64,000 bases of DNA from Chloracidobacterium sp. (GTDB lineage: Bacteria > Acidobacteriota > Blastocatellia > Pyrinomonadales > Pyrinomonadaceae). Shown here piece by piece: positions 45,404 through 53,556 of this stretch (position 1 is the stretch's first letter; each line of letters begins with the position of its first letter). The DNA lies in the NCBI GenBank assembly GCA_016720705.1, contig JADKKB010000007.1, positions 868,001 to 932,000 on the forward strand, read 5' to 3'. A model generated the notes under the pieces. It was not told the origin of the DNA. It saw only the letters and a list, made by a program, of their open reading frames with translations, and searched no databases. The position numbers and the translations under genes were made by a program.

Positions 45404-47776
45404 CTAGAAACTCAAACTCGTTCCGATCCGTGCGGTTCGCGAGGCTGTTCGAAATCCATTTTCGTAATACTCCCGGCCGAATATGTTTTCGATGGTCCCG
45501 AAAATTCTAACGGACACTTTTTCGCCGCTTGCTCGGATCGTATAACCGCTCGTCAGATCGCCTTTTCGATTTCCGCTGAAGCGATAGACGTACGTTGAGT
45601 AGGTTGAGTTGCTGAATATCGGAGCCAGATAGCTGCTGCCTGCGACCAGATCAAAATTGACCCAGAACCTTTTATACCGTTGCGTTGCCACGAGTGTGAA
45701 CTGATGCTCCGGAATCCCCAACGAAGATATAACACCACTTCCGGCGACTTGAGGGCTTCGCTGATCGCTATTTGTAAACGTGTACGACGTGAATATATCG
45801 GCTCCTTTCCAGGGCTTAAGAGTGCCGCTAAGTTCGGCGCCGCGTGCGATCCCGCCTTTCTGATTCAGGTATCCGCCGTATGGCCGCGTCGTCGTCCCGA
45901 TATTCGGCACCACATTGCCGTAGCCGATGGTCTCGTCGAGCGTGGTGTAGAAATATACCGCGGAAAGCACAACTCTTCGCCGTGCAAAGTCCTGCTCGAT
46001 GCCGCCATCGACCGCCAATGTCTTTTCCGGTTTCAGATACGGATCGCCGATCGCGATAAAGCTCGGCGTCCCGAACGTCGAGTAAAAGGTTCCAAATCGC
46101 TCGTACAGCGATGGGACTCGATAGCCGTTGCCGATATGGGCTCGGATCTTGGTTCCGGTGCGTCTGACATAATACGAGGCCGATCCGTCAAGCGTAAACG
46201 CATTTGGCGGATCAACAAGGTTCGGGTCGCTGTACGGGGCATTTGCCAAACTGAACGACGGGCGTGACAGCCCGAATTTTTGCAGCCTCGCACCGCCGGC
46301 AAACTGTAGAGTTCCATCCAGCAATCTCAACATATCCTGAACGTACGCCGTGTGACTTACCTGCCCCGCGCTTGTATAAAAATCTTCGGTTCCTGACGGC
46401 GTTCGGCCCTCATTGCCAAAGCTCTCTCGTTCAAATTCATAACCGGCGGTCAGCGAATTCAGCTTAGTCGGCGTCCAATTCAGATGGACGTTCCCGGTGT
46501 GGATCTGTCCGTCAAAAATGCTCGTCGATGCACCCTGAAATCCCGGTCCGAGTGCCCCGTTGTCGTTCGTGCGGCGGGTCGCCAGCCCTTGGTAATGGCC
46601 GCTTAAATACAATTTGTCGTTGATTACCTGATTGACGACAAACTGGCCGGTAAAGGCCCTTGACCCCTGAAAGCTGTCCGGATCATTTGCATCGCCGACA
46701 AAATTTACGTTTGGCGACGCACGAATTACCAAGCTATTAGTCGCCGGCATTATGCCAAAAGTGTCCGGGCTCGCGTTGAGCCGCACTTTTGCATCGGACA
46801 AAAATATCCGGCCCGAAATGCTCGTTTTAGCGGATGGGCTGAGATCAGCCCGCGTTTGAAAATTTGTGTTGCCGGCATTGTCCTGACCGTCAATGCCCTT
46901 TGTATATGCCGTCCGGGACAGTGCGGCACCGATGCCAAATTTACCGTTTGCGAGGCCGTGCGAAATATTCCCGCGAAATCGCCCGAGACCCATACCGCCG
47001 AATGCTCCGGAAACCTGGCCGTGCGTGCCGCTTGTTGCTTGCGGAGTTCTAAAGTCGACCGTGCCACCGATCGCGTTAGTACCGTAGAGCGATGACCCCG
47101 GACCTCTGAGCACCTCGACCCGACTGACGCTGGTCAGAGTAATATCGCCCAAAAACGGCGAAGCGTCGCCCGTTATCGCCGAAGGATCGCGAAACCGTAT
47201 GCCGTCGACCAAAAGTGCGGTGTCCTGACTCCGAAGACCGCGTGATTTGATCGACGCCGTTCTGCCAAAACCGCCGAGTTGCTGGACGCTAAATCCGGGA
47301 ATCGTCCGAAGGCTGTCGATCAGCGTAAAATCCGCCCGATCGCGCATCTCCTGTCCGCTGATCACGCTTACCGTCTTTGAGACTTCCTCAATAGGCTGAT
47401 TAGAGTTAACGGATATTGTTACGGATTCTCGAATCATTACTCCCACAAGTTTGACGGTTAGCGTCAGATCAAGTGTGTCACCTTCTTTGACAGCGAAAGC
47501 TTGTTCGACATACATATCCACCGAACTGATGCCCGGGCCAGCAGTAATTACATATTCACCTGCCTGAACTGAACGGAACGTAAAATTCCCTTCTCCATCT
47601 GCATCGGTTTTATAAACCAACGACGAATCACTCTTTGATTTTAGTGTTACATCTGAACGGTGTACTCCCCCGCCGTTGTTTGGCATCACGACCCTTCCGG
47701 TGACTGTCGCACCATTTTGACCGAATACTACAAGTGTTAACAAAAGACTAAAACCCAAACCTGCAAAAACTCTCAT
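45404..47776 (-). CDS. btuB: TonB-dependent receptor, probable cobalamin receptor (BtuB-like)
   Basis: Start 47776 is chosen (GAGGA seven bases upstream, then signal peptide MRVFAGLGFSLLLTLVVFGQ). The 790-residue protein has a carboxypeptidase-regulatory-like domain, a plug (EEVSKTVSVISGQEMRDRADF, LRGPGSSLYGTNAIGGTVDF) and a barrel ending in aromatic residues (IGTSLSF). Ligand prediction is from context: it follows a btuFCD-type ABC transporter in the same direction and a cobalamin-riboswitch-like leader lies between. The receptor itself could also serve a siderophore. Confidence 0.8.
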   Translation of the reverse strand: MRVFAGLGFSLLLTLVVFGQNGATVTGRVVMPNNGGGVHRSDVTLKSKSDSSLVYKTDADGEGNFTFRSVQAGEYVITAGPGISSVDMYVEQAFAVKEGDTLDLTLTVKLVGVMIRESVTISVNSNQPIEEVSKTVSVISGQEMRDRADFTLIDSLRTIPGFSVQQLGGFGRTASIKSRGLRSQDTALLVDGIRFRDPSAITGDASPFLGDITLTSVSRVEVLRGPGSSLYGTNAIGGTVDFRTPQATSGTHGQVSGAFGGMGLGRFRGNISHGLANGKFGIGAALSRTAYTKGIDGQDNAGNTNFQTRADLSPSAKTSISGRIFLSDAKVRLNASPDTFGIMPATNSLVIRASPNVNFVGDANDPDSFQGSRAFTGQFVVNQVINDKLYLSGHYQGLATRRTNDNGALGPGFQGASTSIFDGQIHTGNVHLNWTPTKLNSLTAGYEFERESFGNEGRTPSGTEDFYTSAGQVSHTAYVQDMLRLLDGTLQFAGGARLQKFGLSRPSFSLANAPYSDPNLVDPPNAFTLDGSASYYVRRTGTKIRAHIGNGYRVPSLYERFGTFYSTFGTPSFIAIGDPYLKPEKTLAVDGGIEQDFARRRVVLSAVYFYTTLDETIGYGNVVPNIGTTTRPYGGYLNQKGGIARGAELSGTLKPWKGADIFTSYTFTNSDQRSPQVAGSGVISSLGIPEHQFTLVATQRYKRFWVNFDLVAGSSYLAPIFSNSTYSTYVYRFSGNRKGDLTSGYTIRASGEKVSVRIFGTIENIFGREYYENGFRTASRTARIGTSLSF

Positions 47777-47819
47777 ATAATTTCCTCTTCTGCCCATCGC
47801 AGAATGGTTCTGATCCCGG

Positions 47820-48000
47820 ACACTCGAGCAGCGTTCCAGACTCGCCCATATGCAAAGTTTTGAACTTAGAATGATGAATTAAGATCCGCTCTCTATTCAT
47901 CATTCGATATTCATCCTTCGACATTTGACTCACTGTTGCGTGGGCAGTGTTGGCTTTCCACCAAACTTCCGCTGCGTCGCTTGCCAATTTGTAGCCGGTT
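47820..48000 (-). promoter_or_regulatory. Second, divergent cobalamin riboswitch in front of btuB-like gene
   Basis: On the minus strand the core reads GCGGAAGTTTGGTGGAAAG followed by CCAACACTGCCCACGCAACA, which matches the GGAA-x-x-GGTG-x-AAA-x-CC...CCCxCGCAAC-x-GT cobalamin-aptamer core. The closing box (AGTCTGGAACGCTGC, near 47,825-47,845) resembles AGxCAGxAxACCTGC. Between the two lies a long arm with a perfect 10-bp stem AATGATGAAT/ATTCATCATT. The 5' box GGTGCC is poorly conserved. It lies about 45 bases before the receptor start. Confidence 0.65.
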
Positions 48001-48024
48001 TACACGAGTAGATCTTTTTCATCT

Positions 48025-48046
48025 TATTCGTGTAATTCGTGGCTAA
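48025..48046. repeat. ATTCGTG repeat, copy 1
   Basis: This short intergenic word, TATTCGTGTAATTCGTGGC and the bases after it, lies just after the btuD stop. It recurs, partly inverted, in the btuC-btuD gap at 48831-48885. Confidence 0.5.
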
Positions 48047-48052
48047 CCCTTC

Positions 48053-48823
48053 TTAAAATACGTTCGTCACACGAACGTTTCCGCTTGCCGGATTCCTATC
48101 CAGCAGCACATCGACACCGAAAACATTTCGCACGTTTTCGACCGTCAAAACGGCGGCGGGCGCGCCCTTTGCGGCGATCTGCCCCGCCTTTAACATAATT
48201 ATCTCGTCCGCAAACTCGGCGGCCAGATTGAGGTCGTGCGTGATGACGATCGCCGAGCAACCGCACTCGACACAACGCTCTTTTACAAGCCTGAACATCA
48301 TCGCCTGATGCGAGAGATCGAGATTCGCCGTTGGCTCGTCGAGCAAAAGCGTCATCGAACCTGCCGCCAGTGCCCGCGCCAAAACGACACGCTGGCGTTC
48401 GCCGCCCGAGAGGTGATCCATCAGGCGGGAACGGTATTGGTCGAGATCACAGCTTTGCAGAGCTCTGTCGGCAAACGCAAAGTCATTCTCGGTCTCCCAG
48501 CCAAACGCCCGGCCTGACGCATACCGCCCCGAAAGCACAAACTCAAGTACCGTCACCGGAAATCGCGTCTCGGTCTCTTGAGCGACCACCGCGATCTTTT
48601 GAGCGACCTCACGCCGCGATAGCTCTGCGAGTGATCGGCCATCTAGGCGGATCTCGCCCGAGGCGATCGGCAGCGTACCGTTCATCGCCCGGATCAGCGT
48701 CGTCTTGCCGGCACCATTGGCTCCCGCAAGAGCTATGATCTGACCGGCCGCAAGCGTCAGTGACACGTCACGCAAGATCTCGCGTGTTCCGTATCTGACC
48801 GTTATTTCTCGAACCTCAAGCAT
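48053..48823 (-). CDS. btuD: Cobalamin/heme-type ABC transporter ATP-binding protein (BtuD/HmuV-like)
   Basis: It powers import through the BtuC-type permease. The 256-residue protein has Walker A at 34-41 (GANGAGKT), signature LSGGERQRV at 138-146, Walker B LLLDEPTANLD at about 159-169 and the switch histidine in VITHDLNLAAEFAD. The FepC/BtuD/HmuV subfamily cannot be split by sequence alone. The cobalamin riboswitch heading the operon supports B12. Confidence 0.88.
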   Translation of the reverse strand: MLEVREITVRYGTREILRDVSLTLAAGQIIALAGANGAGKTTLIRAMNGTLPIASGEIRLDGRSLAELSRREVAQKIAVVAQETETRFPVTVLEFVLSGRYASGRAFGWETENDFAFADRALQSCDLDQYRSRLMDHLSGGERQRVVLARALAAGSMTLLLDEPTANLDLSHQAMMFRLVKERCVECGCSAIVITHDLNLAAEFADEIIMLKAGQIAAKGAPAAVLTVENVRNVFGVDVLLDRNPASGNVRVTNVF

Positions 48824-48830
48824 TTTTCTT

Positions 48831-48885
48831 GCCGCGAATTACACGAATTCAGAAACATATTTTATTCGTGTCATTAGTCGCTAAT
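48831..48885. repeat. ATTCGTG inverted repeat, copies 2 and 3
   Basis: GCGAATTACACGAAT (about 48833-48848) and ATTCGTGTCATTAGTCGC (about 48864-48881) form an imperfect stem-loop in the 57-base gap between btuC and btuD. Both arms match the word at 48025. It may act as an mRNA processing or stability hairpin, or be a dispersed repeat. Confidence 0.5.
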
Positions 48886-49831
48886 TCTTCCTAAGTAAAT
48901 AGATAAACAGCGGCGCACCGATCAGTGCGGTGATAGCGCCGACCGGCAACTCTCGCGGAGCGATCGCCGTCCTGGCGATCGTGTCGGCAAATACCACAAA
49001 GATCGCGCCGACGACCGCCGAAAACGGCACGACCAGGCGGTTATCGCTGCCGATGGTCAATCTGACCAGATGCGGCACTATCAATCCGACGTAACCGACC
49101 GAGCCGCTCGCCGCGACCGCCGCCCCGACAACGAGGCTGGACGCACCGAAAACCAGCATCCGGACTCGCCCCACCTCGACCCCGAAATCAAAAGCGTCAC
49201 GCTCACCGACCATCATCAGATTCAGAGCCTTCGCCTGTGTCATCAGCACCACCGTGCCGATAATGGCTGCACCGAGGCTGATGTAAACGCCATTCGGCGT
49301 CGCCTGCGAAAGGTCGCCGAGCAGCCAGAATGTAAAGCTCCGCAGCTTGGCCGCATCAAGCAAGGTGGTCAGCATCACGATAACCGATGACAAAAATGTG
49401 GTTATGATCACACCCGACAGCACCAGTCGCTCGACATTCATCCCGGTTCGGCTTTTCGCCATTCGATAGACCGCGATCGTCGCGATTCCGGCACCGGCAA
49501 ATGCCAGTATGGGCCGCGTCAGTTCGAGGCTCTGAAAGAAAACGAACGCGACCATCGTCCCGAGCGCCGCACCATTCGACACCCCGAGTAAATAAGGCTC
49601 TGCGAGCGGATTTCTGAGCAACGACTGCAGCCCCGCTCCGGCTACCGCCAAACTCGCCCCGACACACGCACCTAACAAGATCCGCGGCAAACGGATGTCA
49701 TACAGTATCGACATCTGCTGCTCATTTAGGCTAAATAGCGGAAGACGTTCGGCCCCTAACATCGCAGCCAGTATCAGCACCGCGACAAGTGCGATGGCGA
49801 GCAAGACTGCGATCTTTAAGTGGCGTTTCAA
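48881..49831 (-). CDS. btuC: FecCD-family ABC transporter permease (BtuC-like)
   Basis: A 316-residue inner-membrane protein with about ten hydrophobic segments. It has FecCD hallmarks: LPRILLGACVGASLAVAGAGLQSLLRNPLAEPYLLGVSNGAALG, the conserved SGVIITTFLSS, and VGYVGLIVPHLVRLTIGSDNR. It forms the translocation channel for cobalamin together with BtuD. It lies 43 bases after btuF. Confidence 0.9.
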   Translation of the reverse strand: MKRHLKIAVLLAIALVAVLILAAMLGAERLPLFSLNEQQMSILYDIRLPRILLGACVGASLAVAGAGLQSLLRNPLAEPYLLGVSNGAALGTMVAFVFFQSLELTRPILAFAGAGIATIAVYRMAKSRTGMNVERLVLSGVIITTFLSSVIVMLTTLLDAAKLRSFTFWLLGDLSQATPNGVYISLGAAIIGTVVLMTQAKALNLMMVGERDAFDFGVEVGRVRMLVFGASSLVVGAAVAASGSVGYVGLIVPHLVRLTIGSDNRLVVPFSAVVGAIFVVFADTIARTAIAPRELPVGAITALIGAPLFIYLLRKN

Positions 49832-49873
49832 ATGTCTTGTTTTCCTCTTGGCTAACAGCTATCAGCTAATTGA

Positions 49874-50815
49874 TCATCCCGGAAATTGCTCCGGATGCAG
49901 GTTCCGTGCGATCTGCTCCAAAGCGTCGATCAGCCTCGGCCCAGGCCGCGAGATAATGTCGGCGTTGATCCTAAAAACACGCCCGTTCTTTACCGCCGGC
50001 GAATTTTTAAAAACGTCATTCGGCTCCTGATTATCAGGGCTTTCCGACAGAATGATGGCCTCAGGGTTCATCACCAAGGCGCTCTCTTTGCTTACCTTCG
50101 GATAGGCCTCAGCAATGTCTGCCGTGGTTACGGTCGCTCCCGCCAACTGGACGACCTGTGTCAACAAGGAGTCTTTTCCAATGGAAAAAAGGGGTTCCTT
50201 CGAGATCTGTACGAACACCAAAACGCGGCCTCCCGGGGGAAGTCCTCCGCCCGGCCAGGAATTCATTTTTGTCCGAATCTCACTTTCGCGGCCCTGGAGG
50301 TCGACTATGATATTTGCGGCAGATTCGGAGTTTCCAAAAATAGTGCCCAATTTCTCCAGGCTTCCATACAGCCCGTTCAAGGTGGTCGGGTTCGTCACAT
50401 AAACCGCGATCCCGTTCGCCTCAAGCGTCTTCGTAAACGCCTCGATCTGCGACGCGGTCGAGACAAATACAATGTCAGGTTTGAGAGCGACGATCGATTC
50501 CATATTAGGATTCATCGTGTCGCCGATCTTCGCTATTGTCTTTGCTGCTTCGGGATAGTTGCAGAATGTCGTCACGCCGACCAAACGGTCGCCGGCACCG
50601 ACTGCAAATATATTCTCGGTCAGATTCGGTGCGAGTGAAACTACGCGGCTAACCTTAACCGGAACAGACACACGGCGACCGAGATCATCGGTAACGACCC
50701 TCATCGGCCGAACGGACGACGACGATCCGCCGTCGGTGTTGCCCGATGACCCTGCGCGGCACGCACCCAACGTGAGCATCAGGCCCAACAACGATATAAA
50801 TAAAACTTTCTTCAT
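49874..50815 (-). CDS. btuF: Cobalamin-type ABC transporter substrate-binding lipoprotein (BtuF-like)
   Basis: A 313-residue class III periplasmic binding protein with a lipoprotein signal (MKKVLFISLLGLMLTLGAC). The core has VVSLAPNLTENIFAVGAGDRLVGVT and YPEAAKTIAKIGD, typical of BtuF/FhuD-like proteins, and ends ISRPGPRLIDALEQIA. It is the first gene after the cobalamin riboswitch, which supports B12 as ligand. Confidence 0.88.
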   Translation of the reverse strand: MKKVLFISLLGLMLTLGACRAGSSGNTDGGSSSSVRPMRVVTDDLGRRVSVPVKVSRVVSLAPNLTENIFAVGAGDRLVGVTTFCNYPEAAKTIAKIGDTMNPNMESIVALKPDIVFVSTASQIEAFTKTLEANGIAVYVTNPTTLNGLYGSLEKLGTIFGNSESAANIIVDLQGRESEIRTKMNSWPGGGLPPGGRVLVFVQISKEPLFSIGKDSLLTQVVQLAGATVTTADIAEAYPKVSKESALVMNPEAIILSESPDNQEPNDVFKNSPAVKNGRVFRINADIISRPGPRLIDALEQIARNLHPEQFPG

Positions 50816-50831
50816 TCCTTAGATCTACACA

Positions 50832-50890
50832 ACAAAAAACGCCTCGCTTTCCTCACGTCGATGTGTATCGACCAGAAAAACAAGGCGTTC
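50832..50890 (-). terminator. Terminator of the cobalamin riboswitch expression platform
   Basis: On the minus strand AACGCCT (50889-50883) pairs with AGGCGTT (50844-50838), followed by a T-run. The loop contains a further hairpin GTCGAT-ACAC-ATCGAC. It lies between the aptamer and the btuF start, so it can stop transcription when B12 is bound. Confidence 0.75.
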
Positions 50891-50951
50891 CAAAAAAATT
50901 AAATTGAAAAACTATGCCTGCCGGCGATGTTTTGACGCGAAACATCTACTT

Positions 50952-51104
50952 GGCAATAACTTCTGAGGCAGGCGTTCTGACTTATTGATTTACAGTGACG
51001 CGATCGTGCGGGAGTCTCACCCGGCTTTCCCTTTTAGGCCGCTTCTTGAAAAAGCGGCACCTCAAAGCTATAGAATGTAAAAGATCAAGTGGCAAATTAT
51101 TGCC
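50952..51104 (-). promoter_or_regulatory. Cobalamin riboswitch (aptamer)
   Basis: Minus-strand conserved boxes appear in order: GAGGTGCCGC, AAAAGGGAAAGCCGGGTGAG, ACTCCCGCACG, GTCACTGTAA and AGTCAGAACGCCTGCC. P1 is GGCAATAA (51104-51097) with TTATTGCC (50959-50952). This is the classical AdoCbl aptamer. The terminator downstream makes it an OFF switch for the btuFCD-type operon. Confidence 0.95.
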
Positions 51105-51145
51105 GTTCTTACCCGCAAAGTCAATATATGGTGATCCCGCTGATA

Positions 51146-51553
51146 TTACTGCTCGACGGTCTCGACCATCTCAGCGGCTTTTGCGGCTTTGGCTGCCAGG
51201 TCTGCTTCGCTGCCTTCGCCGCGTTTGGGCAGCGGTTTGGCGTAGCCTTTTCGGGCTGTGAGCATCACAGCGACCAGACGCATCCGTCGGCGTCCCGCCG
51301 CGGGAACTTCCGTCTCGACATTTTCAAACTCGAACGAGTATGTAAAATGTCCCGCGGACAGCTTTTTACACATATCCTCAGATAGGTGGAAAAGGTATGC
51401 GTCCGCATATTTGCCCATACTCTCGTCGACGTGCCCGAGCACCTCGCCGGCCGTGTCGTTCAGGTATACCGGAACGCTCTCGATAGCATCACAGCGTAAA
51501 TAATGTTCGCCAAGCACGTGCTTGCGAGATAGAGCCAGTGGTCCGTAAGCCAT
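51146..51553 (-). CDS. Small protein of unknown function
   Basis: A 135-residue soluble protein (MAYGPLALSRKHVLGEHYLRCDAIESVPVYLNDTAGEVLGHVD...) with a beta-rich middle part (GHFTYSFEFENVETEVPAAGRRRMRLVAVML) and an Ala/Lys/Glu-rich tail. I recognise no motif. It lies between the RRM gene terminator and the cobalamin riboswitch, so it is a separate unit or read-through from upstream. Confidence 0.55.
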   Translation of the reverse strand: MAYGPLALSRKHVLGEHYLRCDAIESVPVYLNDTAGEVLGHVDESMGKYADAYLFHLSEDMCKKLSAGHFTYSFEFENVETEVPAAGRRRMRLVAVMLTARKGYAKPLPKRGEGSEADLAAKAAKAAEMVETVEQ

Positions 51554-51598
51554 ATGTGTATTCTATTCTAACACGCGCCTGTGTGTTTAGGTTGAAAT

Positions 51599-51638
51599 AA
51601 AAAGCTGCCCGTGAGAACGGGTCTCCGGGCAGCTTTTC
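51599..51638 (-). terminator. Rho-independent terminator after the RRM protein gene
   Basis: AAAAGCTGCCCG and CGGGCAGCTTTT form a 12-bp perfect stem, followed on the minus strand by T-rich sequence. It lies 23 bases after the RRM gene stop. Confidence 0.92.
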
Positions 51639-51660
51639 ATAATTGGAATTAACGAGCTGA

Positions 51661-52011
51661 CTACCAGCGGTCGCCGCCGCCATATCCGCCACCGCCGCCG
51701 CGGTTTCCACCGCCGCCGCCGCCGTATCCGCCACGTCCGCCACCGCCGCCGCCGCTACGGTTCTCTTGCGGTTTAGCTTCGTTGACCTTCAGGGCACGGC
51801 CGTCAACTTCTTTTCCGTTGAGCTGTGCAATAGCATTTTCGCCTTCGGCCTGCGAAGCCATTTCGACGAAGCCAAAACCACGCGAACGGCCGGTTTCACG
51901 GTCCTCGATGATGTTGGTCGATTCGACGGTACCGATAGCACCGAAAAGATCGTTAAGATCCTGATTTGATGTGTTGAAGGAAATGTTTCCTACATATAGT
52001 TTCATTGACAT
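51661..52011 (-). CDS. Glycine-rich RRM RNA-binding protein
   Basis: About 116 residues. Start 52011 (MSMKLYVGNISF) or 52005 is chosen because the RRM begins there; upstream codons are not RRM-like. RNP2 is KLYVGNI and RNP1 is RGFGFVEM, with a single RRM of about 80 residues, then a Gly/Arg/Tyr tail. The family (like cyanobacterial Rbp proteins) binds RNA and is often cold-induced. An upstream leader of up to 300 bases fits post-transcriptional control. Confidence 0.92.
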   Translation of the reverse strand: MSMKLYVGNISFNTSNQDLNDLFGAIGTVESTNIIEDRETGRSRGFGFVEMASQAEGENAIAQLNGKEVDGRALKVNEAKPQENRSGGGGGGRGGYGGGGGGNRGGGGGYGGGDRW

Positions 52012-52119
52012 TGTTATATTTACCTTGCCTCTTTTCGAGGCTTCTAAAGAAGTGTCGAACCGAACTTGCGTCAAATAGAAACTATTGTCGTGCGAAGGTA
52101 ACGGATCTCGGATACTCAA

Positions 52120-52439
52120 AAAACTGAGAGCAACTTCTGATTAACTAATAGGGCCCGCTCTCAAACTTATCCAGAAATCGTTAAAGACGAAGCGCACCGC
52201 AATCGGTGCGAGAGTAGGATGACAATAGTAAGTATGACCACCTTTCCCGCAAAAAGCAACACCTATTTTCTGCAACAACACGAAAACGATCCGATCACGC
52301 CCTGGCGTAACCGGAACAAAACCTTGCCCGAATAGATAACAGCATTCGCCTAAACAAGTCGTCGCCTATATTTGAAAGTAGATCAAACAAAACCGGAGGC
52401 GATCGGATCGCTCTTTAACTGAAGAATTGGGGGTCATCT
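52120..52439. other. Gene-free leader region with a 5S-like hairpin
   Basis: No gene was seen. A perfect hairpin CGCACCG-CAAT-CGGTGCG lies at 52193-52210 and is followed by AGAGTAGG. The stretch GCGAGAGTAGG resembles the helix IV/loop E part of bacterial 5S rRNA, but the rest of 5S is not there. The region also contains the leader of the RRM gene on the minus strand. Confidence 0.35.
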
Positions 52440-52470
52440 ATGGACTTAGAACTCAGACGAAGGAGCGGTC

Positions 52471-52500
52471 GGGCTCAGGCACTCGATATTGCGATTCTCT
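52471..52500 (+). repeat. Direct repeat flanking the IS30 relic, left copy
   Basis: This is 30 bases including TCGATATTGCGATTCTCT, with 27 of 30 matching the copy at 52713-52742. The left copy ends inside the first codons of the transposase homology. Confidence 0.75.
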
Positions 52501-52712
52501 ATGCAGATCCATACTCCTCCTGGCAAAGAGGCATTAATGAAATCACAAATGGCCTTGTCAGGCAGTACATCTCTAAAAAAACTGATTTCTCTTTACTCTC
52601 AGACGACCACATCACTCTCGTCAACCAACGTCTTAATAACCGTCCTCGTAAGTGCCTCGGCTTCCGAACACCCAACGAGGTCCTTAACAACCATTTTGTT
52701 GAAAGAGCAATC

Positions 52713-52742
52713 GGGGTCAGGCATGCGATATTGCGATTCTCT
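52713..52742 (+). repeat. Direct repeat flanking the IS30 relic, right copy
   Basis: It includes GCGATATTGCGATTCTCT and lies just after the transposase homology ends. A further CCATACT match follows both copies 8-9 bases later. Confidence 0.75.
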
Positions 52743-52940
52743 TTCAAACCCATACTGCTCGACCGTTTGACCGATCCGGGTCGGCGTGTCGATGCAGCGA
52801 TGCGGGGCACGACTTCGCTATTATGATTCTTCATTAAACTTCTCCGGACATTGACCTTCTACTTCAATGCGATCGAGCGAAAGCGTGATGTCTTTTGGCC
52901 CGTTCGCCGTCCGTGGGGTTTGGCTCAAAATTATCAGATT

Positions 52941-53001
52941 CCCCTCCTTACCAAGGAGGGGTGGCAGTGGCCGTCTTTTGGCCGCTGACGGGGTGGTTCT
53001 C
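52941..53001 (+). repeat. Hairpin repeat A (structured, co-varying with copy B)
   Basis: It begins with CCCTCCTT-ACC-AAGGAGGG, then GGTGGCA, a second hairpin GTGGCC...GGCCGC, then TGACGGGGTGGTTCTC. The same layout recurs in reverse orientation at 53072-53136 with different but still complementary stems. Confidence 0.8.
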
Positions 53002-53071
53002 TCACGATAATAAAGATTCACCGTGCACCAGACTCAGGGCGTCAACCAAGCTGAATTCCTGATCGACGCTT

Positions 53072-53136
53072 GAGAACCACTCCGTCATCCCGATAGAAAG
53101 CATCGGGATGCCACCTCTCCTTGGTAAGGAGAGGAG
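53072..53136 (-). repeat. Hairpin repeat B (inverted copy of A)
   Basis: Read on the minus strand: CTCTCCTT-ACC-AAGGAGAG, GGTGGCA, hairpin TCCCGAT...ATCGGGA, TGACGGAGTGGTTCTC. Loops and single-stranded parts match copy A, while both stems differ by paired changes. Confidence 0.8.
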
Positions 53137-53556
53137 TTTTTCAGACCATAGTTGATCTTTCGTGACGGGCGTTGCATCTATGCGACATAGCTGCATCTCT
53201 GCAAATTGTGATATAATATAACCAATCAACAGATCTTTGAAAACTAAAGACGGAGGCAACCCCCGTTCGGGCACAAACACCAAGTGAGTGCTCGGGAGAT
53301 ATGACGAATAACGAATGTCGAATACGGAATAGCAACAGTCGCTGTTTCTGACCGAAAGAAAAAGGGCCGGTTTCGCGGAAAACAGCCATGCGATTTTTGA
53401 AGCGGTGTTACTTGCACAACGTAAAAATGGCACGATTTGTGGCTGCAAATGCCCTGGCGGCAACGGGTTACAATCGTCCCGCGTGTGCAAAAATGGCACG
53501 ATTTATGGCACGAATTTTGGCACGGTCGAGGCTTTTGCATTTCGCAATCTTCATTT
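53137..53556. other. Gene-free stretch with a strong -10 box and short ATGGCACGA repeats
   Basis: No credible gene is seen; open frames on both strands have random composition. An extended -10 (TGTGATATAAT, ending 53217) has no matching -35 and no gene after it. AAAATGGCACGATTT occurs at about 53424 and 53490, with further ATGGCACGA and TTGGCACGG words to 53525. Words such as ACGAATAACGAATGTCGAA occur near 53305. Confidence 0.45.

Larger units (their letters stand above)
52440..52826 (+). pseudogene. IS30-family transposase remnant (C-terminal part)
   Basis: Only about 52494-52700 has homology: YADPYSSWQRGINEITNGL, RQYISKKTDF and LNNRPRKCLGFRTPNEVL, the last catalytic-glutamate region and C-terminus of IS30 transposases. 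The first two DDE aspartates and the N-terminal HTH are missing. The open frame itself begins earlier and ends later in unrelated sequence. A 30-base repeat flanks the relic. It is not functional. Confidence 0.85.
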
